NCBI GenBank assembly: GCA_004519485.1
Contig: CP038134.1
Span: 1,178,001 to 1,242,000 of the forward strand
Length of the DNA stretch: 64,000 bases
Reading direction: 5' to 3'
From: Nannochloropsis oceanica
Taxonomy: Eukaryota > Sar > Eustigmatophyceae > Eustigmatales > Monodopsidaceae
The position numbers and the translations under genes are program-made. The notes below the pieces were generated by a model that saw nothing but the letters and a program-made list of their open reading frames with translations, had not been told where the DNA came from and ran no database searches. Shown here in pieces: positions 1-11,777 of this stretch. The first letter of the stretch is position 1; the number at the start of each line of letters is the position of its first letter.

Positions 1-983
1 GCGTGGCAGTGTCACAGTTGTACAGACCCAGCCATAGCACCGTGCACTCCCTACTGAACAAAGGCCGAAGCCCCCGGGCAATAATCCTCCTACCCGGATC
101 TCCCACATACCTAATCACACCCCAGGTGGACCCGTACGTCGTTATCACGCCCACTTTCTTGATATTCTCCAAACACGGGACCAGCCCCACGACGGAGGCC
201 GGGGGGGAGGATGGGGAGGGAAGCGTCCACGTGCTGTGGGGTAGGAATGTCCGCTCGATCCAGCCTTTCAAGATAGCGGGCTGTGGGGTCGGGTGGAGGG
301 AGGGAAGGAGAGAGGAGGAGGAGGAGGGACAGTGAGGTGCGAAATGGAGAGAGCTGGTGGCGTTGCTGCAGGGGCGTGACACGAAAGTGGCGACATACAA
401 AAGCAAATACAAGCAATATCAACCAATAAGCTTTGAAAAGGACGTTTAACGGTACATTGACGGCTAAACGCCCGCTCTCTGTCCCGTCCTTTCTTCCACC
501 CCACCATTCTTCCCCCCTCCTCTCCGTTTCCATCTCCTCGGGCCAATCTATTCAACGTACCATGGCATACCACCACGTTGGATAGACAAAGATCAAGGAA
601 TCACACCACTTCAGAAGGGCCACATAGCGGAGAAGGGCCGCCTTGTCTGGTGCGTCTGCCTCGTCCCTCTCAGCCAACGGTTTGAAATACTCCTTGATAT
701 CACTTGGCTGCATCAGGGGCTGAAATTTATCCTCGTACAGCTTCAGGGTTTTGACTTCGTGCCCTGCCTCTTGAAGGCCATGATGAGCTGTGGTAAAACA
801 GGCTCCATTAAAAGAGGCAGCGCCCAATGGGTGCGCATGGATGAGGAGCACACGGCGCGGCGCATCGGACGGGTGGCGTGGCGGAGGAGGGATAAGGGAC
901 GTCCAGCGGTTCGCGACCGAGGCAATGTACCTTGAGAAAGGGTCCCAAAGGAAAAGAGAGAGCACCTTGTTGGCGCGGGGCAT
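1..983 (-). CDS. Flavodoxin-fold NAD(P)H quinone oxidoreductase, partial (C-terminus beyond window)
   Basis: Two exons are visible: 561-983 and 1-280, joined in phase 0 by a GT-AG intron (donor GTACGT at 560, acceptor AG at 282-281). Exon 1 has a short leader of about 45 residues, then the first beta strand and FMN-phosphate loop of the flavodoxin_2 family (RVLLIHAHPLGAASFNG). The junction rebuilds the family's hallmark flavin-binding segment, YPTWWYAMPAILKGW, and the following exon gives GVITTYGSTWG, also typical. Proteins of this family (NQO/MdaB-like) reduce quinones by two electrons with FMN or FAD and NAD(P)H. The leader could be a targeting peptide or just a longer N-terminus; the ATG at 983 is the first in frame. 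The 3' end lies off the left edge, so the stop and total length are unknown. Family assignment is firm; the exact substrate is not known. Confidence 0.85.
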
Positions 984-1588
984 TGGTTGCGCTAGATGGG
1001 AGGAAAAGAGAGAGGGGAGGGAGGGTTGGAAAGACTGTGAGCGAGTGAACCGATGAGGAGGTTGAGTGCAATGGTTGCGCCTTTAATACTCCGTTCATTC
1101 AACAATTTCACGATATATGACATGCCAAGCATCTTTTTAGTCTTATACGTGGTGTCGTAGCAACACTGCAAGGAAAGGTAGTGCTTGTGATGTTGAGTGG
1201 GCGTGAGATGAAAAGTAAAGAAGGATGGCAAGCCTGAGCGACGCTTGGGCCGTTGATGGGCGTTGATCAGGGGAAGGTGGCAGCATACGCCGGTTTATAC
1301 AAATCTAGGTGACAAAGCAAAAGAGACATCTTGCAGCGAAGCTAGAGTACTTTAAGTGTGTAGATAGCCACATCTCGTCTTCTATTTCTTGGTCTTTTCA
1401 ACTTTCATTCGAGCGCCTCGGCAGGCTACCCGCACAAACAGAACAAGCTTCGCGATTCTCCCGCACACATCCTTGGCCTCACTCGCTCTCCCACCCCAAT
1501 CTTCGTTAAAACGAATAAGAAAGTGAAGGAGAAAGAGAAAGGCAGACCCCAAAGCACGTGCAAACACATTCCTGCCCACTACCAAGGC
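984..1588. other. Intergenic, upstream of quinone reductase and downstream of RPS20
   Basis: About 600 bases with no supported gene. Both neighbours read leftwards, so this stretch holds the promoter of the quinone reductase gene and the 3' untranslated region of RPS20. Short open frames here have no family signature and no matching splice sites. Confidence 0.6.
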
Positions 1589-2708
1589 TTAGTTGTTGAT
1601 GGTGATCTCTACCTCCACACCGGGCTCGATTACGATGGACGTGATGTGCTTGACAGCATCGGAGGCGGAGTGAAGATCAATGATGCGCTTGTGGATGCGC
1701 ATCTGTGGAAAGAGGAATGGAGAGAGGGAAGGAGAGAGGGAGGGGGGGAAAGGGTGGGGGGGAGGGAGGGAGGGGTTAGTGAGTGGGCATGTAAAGAGAA
1801 GCTTCTTCCGAGGCTTATTCGCCAGTGTCAGACAACCGAGAAGGCAAGCGACAATCAGTACCCGCTGCACAAAGTCTGATGGATCCTGTCTTCCCTCATC
1901 GTCCTCCCCTCGTTTTGTCCTCCTCGAAGGCAAGTACCTGGTAGCGGTCCCACGTGTTGGTGCCCTCACCGCAGGGGGACTTGCGGGTCGTGATCTTCAG
2001 CGTCTTGGTGGGCAGGCTGAGAGGGAGGAAGGGAGGGAAGGAAATAGGGTGCCACGGAGTAATGAGTGGATCCGCGTTCGTGCCATCGAGTGCCAGTCTG
2101 ACCTTGGCCGTGTTGTCTTGGGCCTCTTCGACTTGGGGCTAGCCAAGTGCAAGCTTCCGATTTCGGGCAGTCAACGCATTCATAGCCCCTCAGCCCTCCC
2201 ATTCACTCATCGCTCCTACCCTCTTTCCCTCTCTTTCTCTCTCCCTTCCTCCCCTCTTACCGGACGGGTCCCGCCACCTTGAGGTGCTGGTTGTGGTCGA
2301 GGGCGCGTTTCTTGAGGAGGTCGCACACCTTCTCCAAGTTCTTCACGTTCAGGGATGTCAGAGTGATGCGGATGCGGTGGATCTGAAGGATCAGGGAGGG
2401 CGGGGGGTGGAGGTTAGTGGCGGGAATCGCCCATGGTAATTGTCGTCGAGCACATGCCCCTCCAGAGGCAGGAACACGGCGAGGCCGTGTCCACCATCGC
2501 CCCAACCCTTTTCATCCGTCATTTTCATTCGCCGCGCGTATCGGTCGTGCGAGGAAACCACGTCTTAAAATGCATAATCCTCCGCTTCCCATAACTTTCC
2601 TACTACTCCCTCGATTCCTTTCCTTTCTTCCCCCCCTCCCCTCCCTCCCTCACTTCCTACCTGCTGGTCATCCTCAGCGAGGACCTTGGGCTTGACAATG
2701 TCGGCCAT
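1589..2708 (-). CDS. RPS20: 40S ribosomal protein S20 (uS10)
   Basis: Four exons: 2661-2708, 2261-2382, 1938-2016 and 1589-1702, all with GT-AG introns and matching phases; total 363 nt, 120 residues, the usual length for eukaryotic uS10. The ATG at 2708 starts [10 protein letters not shown]. Diagnostic segments are [19 protein letters not shown] (exon 2), [19 protein letters not shown] (exon 3, the conserved loop reaching into the 40S head) and [19 protein letters not shown] plus the C-terminal [11 protein letters not shown] (exon 4). It is a structural protein of the small ribosomal subunit head, in the cytosol. Introns are 244-278 nt and carry purine tracts near the donor and CCCTCC tracts near the acceptor. 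Sequence alone makes this assignment nearly certain. Confidence 0.96.
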
Positions 2709-3094
2709 GTTCAAAGAAAGAGAGGATGAAAAAAAAGGAAGGAGTGCTGGACGAGGCGCTGTTAAGGATGGCGATGAGGAGTGAACGGAGGGAGGACGGA
2801 AGGGAGGAATCAGTGATAGATTCCCATCCATGTCCTACCGGAAGACGAGACCTTATAAAGAGGAAGTACGACTCTCCTCAATGTACTCTCGAGAATTGTC
2901 AAGAGCACCTTAAAGCATCCCTCCGTCTCTTCCTCCCTTCTCTTAACCTCTGCTACATGCATGCCACAAACACCGCAGACTCTAACAGCAAGCAGAGACC
3001 TCATCGACACAGGAAGTAGTTATAAGTCCGCATCAGGAGCACGGAGGCCCCTCTGGGACCGGCGACGATATGCCATGAACTAACGTTTTTAATC
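2709..3094. other. Intergenic, RPS20 5' flank
   Basis: 386 bases between the RPS20 start codon and the last exon of the candidate microprotein gene. It must contain the RPS20 promoter and leader. No TATA box or other recognised element stands out. Confidence 0.5.
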
Positions 3095-3811
3095 CTAGGT
3101 CTGTAGGCAGCCCCCCCTCCCCGTCCCCCATGGTGCAGGCGCTCAGGACCCCCTCCACCCCTTCCTCCCTTTGGCATAAGCAGGAGGCAGCTCTTTATTC
3201 CCCATTCCTTCCTCCTCCATCCCTGTATGCCCTTCCACGTACCTGGAGCACGAAAGCAGCAGCGGTAACCTGTGTTGAGTCAAGCGAGGGATGGAGGAAT
3301 TCGAGAAGCATGAGTTCTCAGGCCGTTCATCACCATTTCATTCCACGATTCCATCCCCCCACCCATCCATTCCCCGGGTCCTAACGTACCTGATCCGGCG
3401 GGCTAATAAAGAAAGGAAGACCGTTGTATACATGTGTGCGGTGTGATGTGCAAAGGGAGATGAGAACGAGAAAGAGATGGAAAAGGAGCATGCAGATGTG
3501 AGTGAGGAGGCTTATGCGGCTGCCGTTGCTTGGCTGGAGGAAGGAGGATGAGGTGGAGAAAGAGAGACCGTCGTCACTCACGCCTTTAGAGACCAGCACC
3601 ACACCGCATACCACCGGTCACACCTGTATGGTCAGGCACATTAAAGCAGACTCGTGTGTATGCGTGCTGTGTTGTGTAAGAAGCAGTGGGAAAGGTGGAG
3701 GCGAGGGCGGCATGCATTCTGTCGCTCTTCTCTTTTCTCCACAGAAAACGTGCTCGCGCACGTGTTCGTGCCGCGCAAGAGGCCAAAATAATAAAGGATG
3801 AAGGGCGGCAT
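3095..3811 (-). CDS. Candidate 45-residue microprotein, five exons
   Basis: Exons 3762-3811 (ATG), 3582-3623, 3390-3402 (a 13-nt microexon), 3243-3269 and 3095-3100 (one codon plus TAG) join in frame with phases 2, 2, 0, 0 and total 138 nt. Donors are GTGCGC, GTGAGT, GTACGT and GTACGT; acceptors are ACAG, TTAG, ACAG and ACAG. The predicted product begins MPPFILYYFGLLRGTNTC, has a short hydrophobic start, a tryptophan- and cysteine-rich middle (CDRWYAVWCWSLK) and ends VTAAAFVLQT. I do not recognise the family. It could be a small membrane or organelle-complex subunit, but that is a guess. Agreement of four consecutive splice phases is the main support. The very short last exon and the lack of homology are the weak points; it may instead be a noncoding or chance arrangement. 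Confidence 0.4.
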
Positions 3812-4199
3812 GTTCTTGGAGGTCGTGTGAAATTTACATATGCTTTGTGATGTGCACAGGCGTCTTCTTTCTTTTATTTTTATTGTGCGCATGTACCTCA
3901 ACAGATGCATCGGGCTCTCCGTTTAGTCCAGGGGACTTGGCTGCCGGGCCTTTGCTTCTCACAGCAGAAACAACATGTTTCGATATGTTTTACGTGCCTG
4001 AACAAGACCAGTGCCCTCCCCAAACCTTTTTACATGCCCCCCTGTGACATATTACTGCGCACTGAAAGGTCTATACGTATTGTGCTGTTACAAGCTTTAC
4101 CTCCAGCCCGCTCTCTTTTCCACTCCCACTAAGGTCAAAGTGCCGCACATAGGTGTCACTAAAGCCTCCTCTCCGCACCGACAGTTTGGCGTGGTTCCG
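3812..4199. other. Divergent upstream region of microprotein candidate and YTH gene
   Basis: 388 bases between two start codons reading away from each other. A pyrimidine-rich stretch ending in an AG at about 4182 could be a 3' splice site, so the YTH transcript may carry an upstream noncoding exon. No in-frame ATG precedes position 4200 in the open frame. Confidence 0.45.
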
Positions 4200-4237
4200 A
4201 TGGACGCCGCCGTGAGCCGCCAGCCCATTCCTTATCC

Positions 4238-4292
<55 letters not shown>

Positions 4293-7200
4293 CAAGAGCA
4301 ACGACAGCCGCCGCGCCAGCACAATCGACGCGCGCACCATGGCGGCCGGAGCAACAAAAACCATAATGGCCACAATATCCACAAAGGCTACAGCGCTGGT
4401 GGGGGAGGCATGGGACGAGAAGTGGAAGCGGTGAATGGAGGAGGAGGGGGATATGGAAACGATTATATGCTTTATGAAGGACCGCAAGGCCTCTTTCGGG
4501 TGAGAAGAGAGGGAGGGAGGGCGTGTAGGAGGGAAGGAGGGGGGTGTAAATTCCCTATTTTGGGGCTGTGTGTTATCCAAGACTGTTACACCAACTCCCA
4601 ATGAGTCACCTCAATTCACATTCTTCTCCACCTTGTCCCCACCCTACCCACACATCTCAACAATACATTCAGGCGCCCCCTCCTCCTCCCCTTCCCTTCT
4701 CCTCCTCTCCCAACGCTCCCCCTGCCGGCAACTATCACCAGTCAACCCAGTCCCTCTCCTTCTCCTTCTCGTCTCCTCCCCATCCCTACGTATCCTACAG
4801 TGCCCCCTCCCAGGCACCTCCTGCTGGTTCTCCTACCGCCCCTTCTAGTCTTCCTCCTGCTAGTACCATCTCCGCCTCCTCCTCGTCCTCCATCTCTTCC
4901 TCCACCCTTGTAGACAGCGCTGCGCAGCCACCGACAAGTAGGAACAACAGCAGCAATAGCAGCAGTCAAGGCGACCCTCACCACCAGCGACAACCTCAGC
5001 CCCTCTTCATCCCCCCCTCTAACCCTACTGCTTTGTCCTTGTCCTCCCATTTCGAGAATGGAGACGGAGGAAGAGGAGGTAAAGACGAAGGAGGAGAGTA
5101 TAGGTACGTTCCTTCCCCTCCTGCTTCCGCTCCTTACATGTATGGGGGAGGAGGGGAGCTGGAAAGAGTGGGAGAAAAGCCCGCACTGCAGCACCCGCAG
5201 CACCAGCAGCACCAGCAGCACCAGCAGCACCAGCAGCACCAGCGACGACAAGAGGAGGATGAGCGGTTGAGCCACATGTACCACCACTTATCGTTGGAGG
5301 ACAATGAGCAGCAAGGTAGAATTGGACAGAGGGAGGGAGTGAGGGAGTGAGGAAGGGAGGGAGGGATCCAGGCTAAACCAACCAGAGAGGCGCAAGAACA
5401 AAACTCAACATCCCATCTCTTTCCACGTACCACTACTTCCTCCCTTCCTCCCCCACTCCCTATCTCCCTCCCTACATCCCTCCCTTTCTCCTTCACTTCC
5501 CCCACCTTCCCTTTCCAACCACAGGGTACCACCTCCCTTCCCTCCTCTCCCCTGGCGTAGATGCTGCCAGACAGGTGCCAGAAAGCGGCTTTCCTCCCTT
5601 CCTTCCTCGTCCTCCTCCTCCTGCCTACTTTTATTACTACCCGCCTCAAGAGGTACATGACACTCTCTGGTTACTTGAAGGAGGAGGTGGAAGGCCCTTG
5701 ACTGCCTCCCTCCTTCCCTCCCTCCCTCCCTCCCTCCCTCCTTCCCTCCCTCCCTCCCTCCCTTTCTGCAGGTGTACTGTCCGGTGCCTTACTGCCAAGA
5801 CGCCTACTACTATCCCTCTGCCTCCCTCCCTCCCTCCTTCCCTTTCTCCACTGCCTTCCCTTACGCTCACCCTTCCGCCGGTCCTGTTGCTCCTCCTCCT
5901 CCTCCTCCCCTTCCTCCTCCTCCTCCTCCTTCATTTTCTCATCGGGATGGCCGGGTTCGTGGACGTAAGCAGGGAGGAAGAGAGGGAGGGAAGAAGCGAA
6001 GGGGCAAGGGCGTGAAGTCTGCTTCTCAGTGATCACTCAGTCTCTGTTCTTTTGCTGTTTGTCGTCCCCCCTTGACTTCGTAGGGGGCTACGGCTATCGC
6101 AGAGGCGACGGGAGTGGGTGGGCGCGAAAGAGGAGCTTGGGGCGGGGGTATACGCCGGTGTCATTCCCTTGTCCGGCTGTTCCTCCTACATCTGCCTCCT
6201 CCAGCTCGCCGGCCTTGCGTCCGCGGCATGGGGGGGGTAAGGAGGGGGGGGGGGGGAGGAGAGGGAGGGGTTGAGGCCTCACTACCTGAAGGTGAGATGG
6301 TGGTTGAGGGGAGGGAGGTGCGGAGAGAGGTGTATATATGTTACTCGAGACGACAGCTGATTGGCTTGCTTTCCCTCCCTTCTTCCTTCTCTGCCTCCCC
6401 CCCTCTCTTGTTCAGAGGAGACGATCACCGACGAGGAGGCCGTCTTTTGTGTCAAGCAGCCGGTGGAGGAGGGGGAGGAAGGGGAGGAGGAAGAGGTGTC
6501 GAAGGAGGAAAGGGGAGAGGAAAAAAGAGGGCGAGTGCCAGTATGTCTGGAGGGGAAGGAGAATGATGGGAAGAAGGACATGGAGAAAAGATGGAAGACA
6601 GAAGGACAGGCGGGAGAGCAGGAGGAGGAAAAGGAGGAGGACGAGGAGGAGAAGGTAGAGGGCGAGGAGGGCGAGGAGGAGGAGGAGGAGGAGGAGGAGG
6701 GCGTGGAGGAAGAGTGTTGGAAGCCCCCACCTCAAGTACTCCCAAGTGGCGCACCCGTACAGGTAGGGAGAGAAGAAGGGAGGGAGAAATAAGAGGATGA
6801 AGGGAGGGAGGGTTGTGTGAGTGATTTCCGCGGACCTTCGGTTTAACGCCCAACCCCCTGACCTCCGTTGTCTGGTGTCTTCCCTCCCTCCCTCCCTTCC
6901 CCCCCAAGGCCCGATTTTTTGTCATCAAGTCTTTCTCGCCCGTGGACGTGGTCCAGTCGGTGCAATACTCCCTCTGGGCCTCCACAGAACGCGGAAACGC
7001 CCGCCTCGACCTGTACGTCCCTCCCTCCCTCCCTCCCTCCCTCACTTTCTCCCTCCTTCCTTCCTTTCCTCCTTCCCTTTTACTTGACTCGTGACATTGT
7101 GTGTGCTTTTCGGCGACTTGGCCAGCTTTTTTCTTTACCCCTCTACCTCCTTCTCTCTCTGTCTATCATTTCCCTCCTTCCTTCCGGTTCCTAGGGCTTT

Positions 7201-8632
7201 TCGAGAGGCGGCCGCGCAGGGCCTTCCTGTCTACCTCTTCTTCTCAGTCAATGAATCGCGGGTGACCAAGAATTGGAGGGGAGGAAGGAGGGAAGGGAGG
7301 GAGAGAGGGGAGGGAGGGAGGGGAGGACAATGACTCTTCTCACTCTTACACCCTCCCTCCCTCCCCCCTTCCCTCCATCCCTTCCTTCTTCTCTTGGTAG
7401 CGATTCTGCGGGTTGGCGCTCATGAGCTCGCCCGTAGACTTCAACAGCTCCTTCCCGGCTTGGATGAAGGTAACACGGAGGGTAGGAGGAAGAGAGGCAA
7501 GGGAAGATGGGAGCGATAGTGCCGGGTGCTCGATTGTCTGGTTTGAATACGTCGGCTGATGCTTGCTGACACACCAATACCCACGCATGTCCGCCCGCAC
7601 ACGTGTATGCACAGACGGAGACGCATCGCTGGCGAGGAGTCTTCAATGTCAAGGTAAGCCCAAATTTCTCCACCCGCATAATCCTCGCCAACACCCCGTC
7701 CCTCCCTCCCTCCCTCCCTCCCTCCCTCCCTCCCTCATTTCCTCCCTCCCTTTTTCCCTTTCTCCCTCCCTCCCTCCCTTTTCCAGTGGCTGGTGGTCAA
7801 AGACGTTCCCAACACGGCCTTCCGTCAGATCTGCCTCGCCAACAATCAGGGCCGGCCGTTTCCCCACTCGCGCGACACTCAGGAGGTCCCGTTTGCGGAG
7901 GTGAGGAAGGAGGAGAGGAGAGAGGGAGGGGAAGGCGGTGGGTGGTGGTTTCCTCATATACGTATGGAGCACGATCAGTCATCAAAAAGACAACATTATT
8001 AAGGCATTGTGACTTTATCCTTCCTTTCCTCCCTCCCTCCCTCTCTCCTATTCTAGGGCATCGAGGCCCTGGATATCATGTACACATACGCCTCCCAATC
8101 CTCCATCCTCGATGGCCAAGACCTTCCCCTACCTCCGCCGCTTCCCGCGGATGACGCCGCCTCTTCCTCCTTCTTCCCCTTCCCCGCCGCCGCTGCAATC
8201 GTCTCTCCTTCTCCTCCTCCTCTCTCTTCCCAGCAGCAGCAGCTGCTGCACCTGCAGCCCCTTTCTCTCCCTCATTATTACCAGGGCGCCTGTGTGCACT
8301 CGAGCTCTTCCTCCCCTCTTCCCCTCCCTTCCCCCTCCATCTACCCTCCACCTCCTCCCCCCTTTGAGGATACTGATTTTGACTTTTTCTACGACGACCC
8401 CTACTACTCTCCCTACACCTACGACAACGACTCTTCCCTCTCTTCCTCCTTTCCTCCCCCCCCCTCCGTCAGCTTGCCCTGGAGCATCGAGCAGCAGCTG
8501 CAGCAGCAGGGGTGGATAGAGGAGGGGAAAGAGGGAGAAGGGGGAGGAGGGTCGGCCTACCGTGGACGAGGACGAGGATGGTGCGGAGCAGAGCTATTTC
8601 CTGGAGAAGATGGACGGTATGCTGGCCTTTAA
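4200..8632 (+). CDS. YTH-domain protein (N6-methyladenosine RNA reader)
   Basis: Twelve exons: 4200-4499, 4673-5315, 5525-5652, 5772-5964, 6084-6236, 6416-6762, 6909-7012, 7195-7261, 7401-7469, 7615-7653, 7787-7900, 8057-8632; phases agree at all junctions, 910 residues. The YTH domain starts at about residue 589: ARFFVIKSFSPVDVVQSVQY, SLWASTERGNARLD (first aromatic-cage Trp), AFREAAAQGLPVYLFFSVN, RFCGLALMSSPVDFN, two further Trp in AWMKTETHRW, then WLVVKDVPNTAFRQICLANN and SRDTQEVPF. The N-terminal 588 residues are low complexity: a 17-Gln run, Ser/Pro/Tyr-rich stretches, HQQ repeats and an acidic Glu-rich block, as in YTHDF proteins that form condensates. YTH proteins bind m6A in mRNA and steer decay, translation or splicing. 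After the domain comes a Pro/Ser/Tyr-rich tail. The first stop in frame is at 8632, but in-phase exons continue beyond it in another frame (see next entry). Confidence 0.92.
4239..4289 (+). repeat. (CAG)17 coding microsatellite
   Basis: Seventeen perfect CAG codons in the first YTH exon encode a polyglutamine run, followed by Glu/Gln codons. A second glutamine-rich repeat of CAC-CAG-CAG units lies at about 5194-5243 in exon 2. Pure codon repeats like this are usually length-variable between strains. Confidence 0.95.
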
Positions 8633-9133
8633 GAAGAGGGAGGCTCAAGTTATGGGAGATAAGAGGGATCTAGAAGGATGCTGTGTGCTTGTGCTGAAGG
8701 CCGTTATTAAACTAAGCGCATGGGCAATCGAACATGCCTCCAAATTGATTAAATTTATCTTTTCAATCACATATAACTTCCACAGAAATGTCGCTGGAGG
8801 AGAGAAAGGCCCTCTGTCCTCGCCGCTCTACCAGTACTCACCCTCCTGTTCCTCTTTCTCCTCCCCCGCCGCCTTCCCCTGCACTGCCGGGTGGGTGCGT
8901 CGATGCAGTCATGTTGGCCGTCCAGTTACTCATGGACGGTACGTTAAGTATTCTTACCCTCCCTCCCTCCCTCCCACGCACCCTCGGGACTCGTTACTTT
9001 GTTTTTCCAATCCATATTCCCTGATTTCCTGCCGCCTCTTCCTTCTCTTCCCTCCTTCCTAGTGGTGGACGTTGCCGTAAGTGGCGATCCGGCCGCAGCA
9101 GGGGTATTGGAGGAGGAGCGACTTTTGTGGTGA
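8562..9133 (+). other. Probable alternative 3' coding exons of the YTH gene
   Basis: Three segments look coding and join in phase: 8562-8616 (acidic, ending EKMD), 8786-8938 (starting MSLEERKALC) and 9063-9133 (ending LEEERLLW and TGA). Donors GTATGC and GTACGT and acceptors CACAG and CCTAG are good. The first segment overlaps the tail of exon 12 but in a different frame, and that frame is closed upstream by a TAG at 8517. So the longer C-terminus can only be reached by a short unrecognised intron inside the G-rich stretch 8505-8560 or if a base is missing or added there. Either the protein ends at 8632 and this is 3' untranslated sequence, or the assembly has an indel. Confidence 0.45.
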
Positions 9134-11777
9134 AGGAGGGACAGAAGGAGGGAGTGCCAGTAGCAGGAGCTGCAGCGGTGGAGGGTGTACTGCCACCGGC
9201 TGCAGCGGGTCCCGCAGCAGCAGCTACGATAAGGAGCGAAAGTAGTATGGTTACGAAAGAGAAACGGAAGGGAGAAAAGGCAGAAGGTGGAACCCTCGGA
9301 GCGAGTGGTAGTGATGGATGATCGAAGCACGGGAGTGCCTGAGGACCGGGGCGCGGGGGCTGATATTTGATGAGTAAAGCACATGCCGACAGCCTTAAGG
9401 AGCAGAGTATTTGGGTTTAGAAAAGAAGGGTATAAGGCGACGGGTGAGCAGAGAGAGAGGGCAGGAGGTAAGGTGGTTTGAGGAGATGAAGAGACTCAAG
9501 GCAAATGCAAGAACACACTTTGGGATATGAATATAACGAAAAGGTACAATGGATGCAAGTTGTGAAAGAGACAAAGTTCGCTAGATGCAAAAGAATTCAG
9601 ACGAGAAGTGCTTCTAAGATGTAAAAATGTGAAAAGAGAAGAAGGAATGCTGGTAGTGAAAAGGAGGAGGCTCACACCTTTAAACGCACTCATTGCAAAG
9701 TCCATATCGTGTGCATGTATGCATTTGTGCATGCTCGTCCATCCATAGCATGATGCATACTATACTAAGAGATACACAGTGAGTGTACGAGACCGAATAA
9801 ATGAAGACAAAGGAAGGGAGACTTTATAGAATCGGAGGAGCGTAAGTCGTGTCGGCACTCTGTGTCCAGCTTGCCTGTGAACCTGCGACCTTTAACGAAG
9901 ACTTTTGCCGCGAGCATAGAGGCGCACATAATAATGACACACTTCTATCATGTGCATAAATCACTTCATGCGTATACACTTTTAAAGACAAAAATTACAA
10001 ATAAGAGAAGGGTGCGACCAACACCCCCCCCCCCATAAAAGCATAAAGTAAAGTGTCCTGATGGCTGCATGATAACATGTGGCGGACGACAGTGTCTCTG
10101 CTTTGAAGGCTATACGCAAGTGCCCTTTTCTGGTATTCGAGATGTTGTCACTTCCAATCATTTGTCTACACATGCATCTCATATAAATTACAAGCCAGGT
10201 CGTCACTACAGGAGCACGAACATCAATTCTAAGTGATATTTTACTAGCACGAACCTCAATTCTCATTAGTATTCTACTTTCATGTGTGCCAAGGCTCTTT
10301 CTACCAAGTCAATGTCTTCGAACATTCCGAAACCACAAAAATGACACAAAAGGCTAAACTACGGTCAACTGATTAGCCAACCTTCCTTCCAGACCAGCGC
10401 CTTGCCCATGGAGATGTGATTCTCTGTACAGTGCAGTGTTAGCCTGTCTCACCATGCGCCATTTAAAGCCCTTCCCGAGGATGCACTCTACATATTCGAG
10501 TCAAATGAAATCCTCATTCATTGTATAAGGCGGAGAAAAGCACTGCATTACTAAGTTTAGGAACAAGTCGAAGAAAAAACAAGTCACAGCCTACCGCAGT
10601 AAGCCCGGGACGTCCGCAGAAAATACGCAATATTGTACGATATTTTCGTCTTAAGAGTTCAGCCATGCATTTCAGTCGTCTTTCTCTCTTTATTCTTTTC
10701 GTGTTTCACCACATATATGTAAATAACTTTTTTTATGTCACTTGGTATAGCTCTCACTGCTCAGTACTTCGGATCAAACTTGCCCTTCCATCATCAAAAA
10801 GCAAGAGAGTCAGCACAGACACGCCACGGCAATCTTCCCGATGTTTGAGCATTGATTTCATGCACTGGAGCAAAAGGCTGATCTCCGCATCCACGCTTCT
10901 GTCACCATGTGATGTGCGACAGGGCTGGCCGTAGCAGCAACCGCAGCAGCAGCATCCTTCTCCAGCGGAACAGTCGCCGTTCTGAGTTCATTCGCTCTCT
11001 CACCTTCGTTTGACTCTTACTTACATTCTCTCAATCGCTAACCTGGCCCCTTTTTCAAGTGTCGCACCCGGACATCCTTTCCCAACTGTCTGCACGTGTT
11101 GCTTTGTCTTCATTCAATCAATACATAATTGGCGCTCTCTTCACTCACATAATTCATAAGTTAATTGTAAAATAGTATATGTCCTCCCATAGGTATATGT
11201 CCTCCCATAGGACACAGGGAAAAAGAGTTATGAAGCTTTCAAAGCCGCATAACCTCCGTCCCTCCGTCCCCCCTTCCTCCCTTTGTCTCTCCCTGGCAAC
11301 CAAATGCAGCTATCACCGGTAGGTACGTGGTAGTGAGCACATCTGGCCTGGTTATATAGTGAGGGCATCATTGCCCCACTTGCTAAGGGCAACAGTAGTT
11401 ACTTTCATCCTCTCTCGACAGTAGATACTTTTGTCCTCTTCCTCTCTCTCTTCGTCCTCCTCGCTTTCACTTCCTCTTCCTCTCCCTCTTATTCTCTCTC
11501 TTATTTTTCTTTTTCTTCTTCTTTCCCTTCTCCTCCCCTTCCTTCTTCTTCATCTTTTTTCCTCCTCCTCCTCTTCTTTTTCTTCTCATTTCTTCTCGTT
11601 CATATTCATCTGTCTTTTTTCTTTTTCCTTTCTCCTTCTCTCCGTCATGTCACTGGATCCTCTTTTCTGTCTCTTTTCCCAGTCAAATACTCCAGAAGTT
11701 TCCTCCCTCCCTTCATCTCTCCCTCCTTCGCCCCTTGACCAACAACAAGTCCGTGGCATTCACTGTCCGTGACGCGA
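9134..11777. other. 2.6 kb intergenic region, no gene recognised
   Basis: Convergent gap between the YTH gene (+) and the first membrane-protein paralogue (-). Base composition is more AT-rich than the genes until about 11400. It holds a run of 12 C at about 10023-10034, two imperfect copies of a gcacgaac-tcaattct motif near 10213-10266, an 18-bp tandem duplication (separate entry) and a long C/T-rich stretch at 11420-11730 that gives a spurious Ser/Leu/Phe open frame. I saw no tRNA box B, no rRNA and no exon chain. Confidence 0.55.
11175..11210. repeat. 18-bp tandem duplication
   Basis: Two perfect adjacent copies of gtatatgtcctcccatag. It lies in intergenic sequence and has no evident function. 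Confidence 0.9.

Noticed and set aside
10521-10934. 137-codon open frame in the 2.6 kb intergenic region
   Set aside because: AT-rich, mixed composition without domain, and no flanking exons in phase.
11431-11772. Ser/Leu/Phe-rich open frame on the + strand
   Set aside because: It is a C/T-rich simple stretch; no start context, splice partner or family signature.
9134-11777. tRNA, rRNA or CRISPR in the large gap
   Set aside because: No box A/box B pair, no rRNA core motif and no regularly spaced repeats were found by eye.
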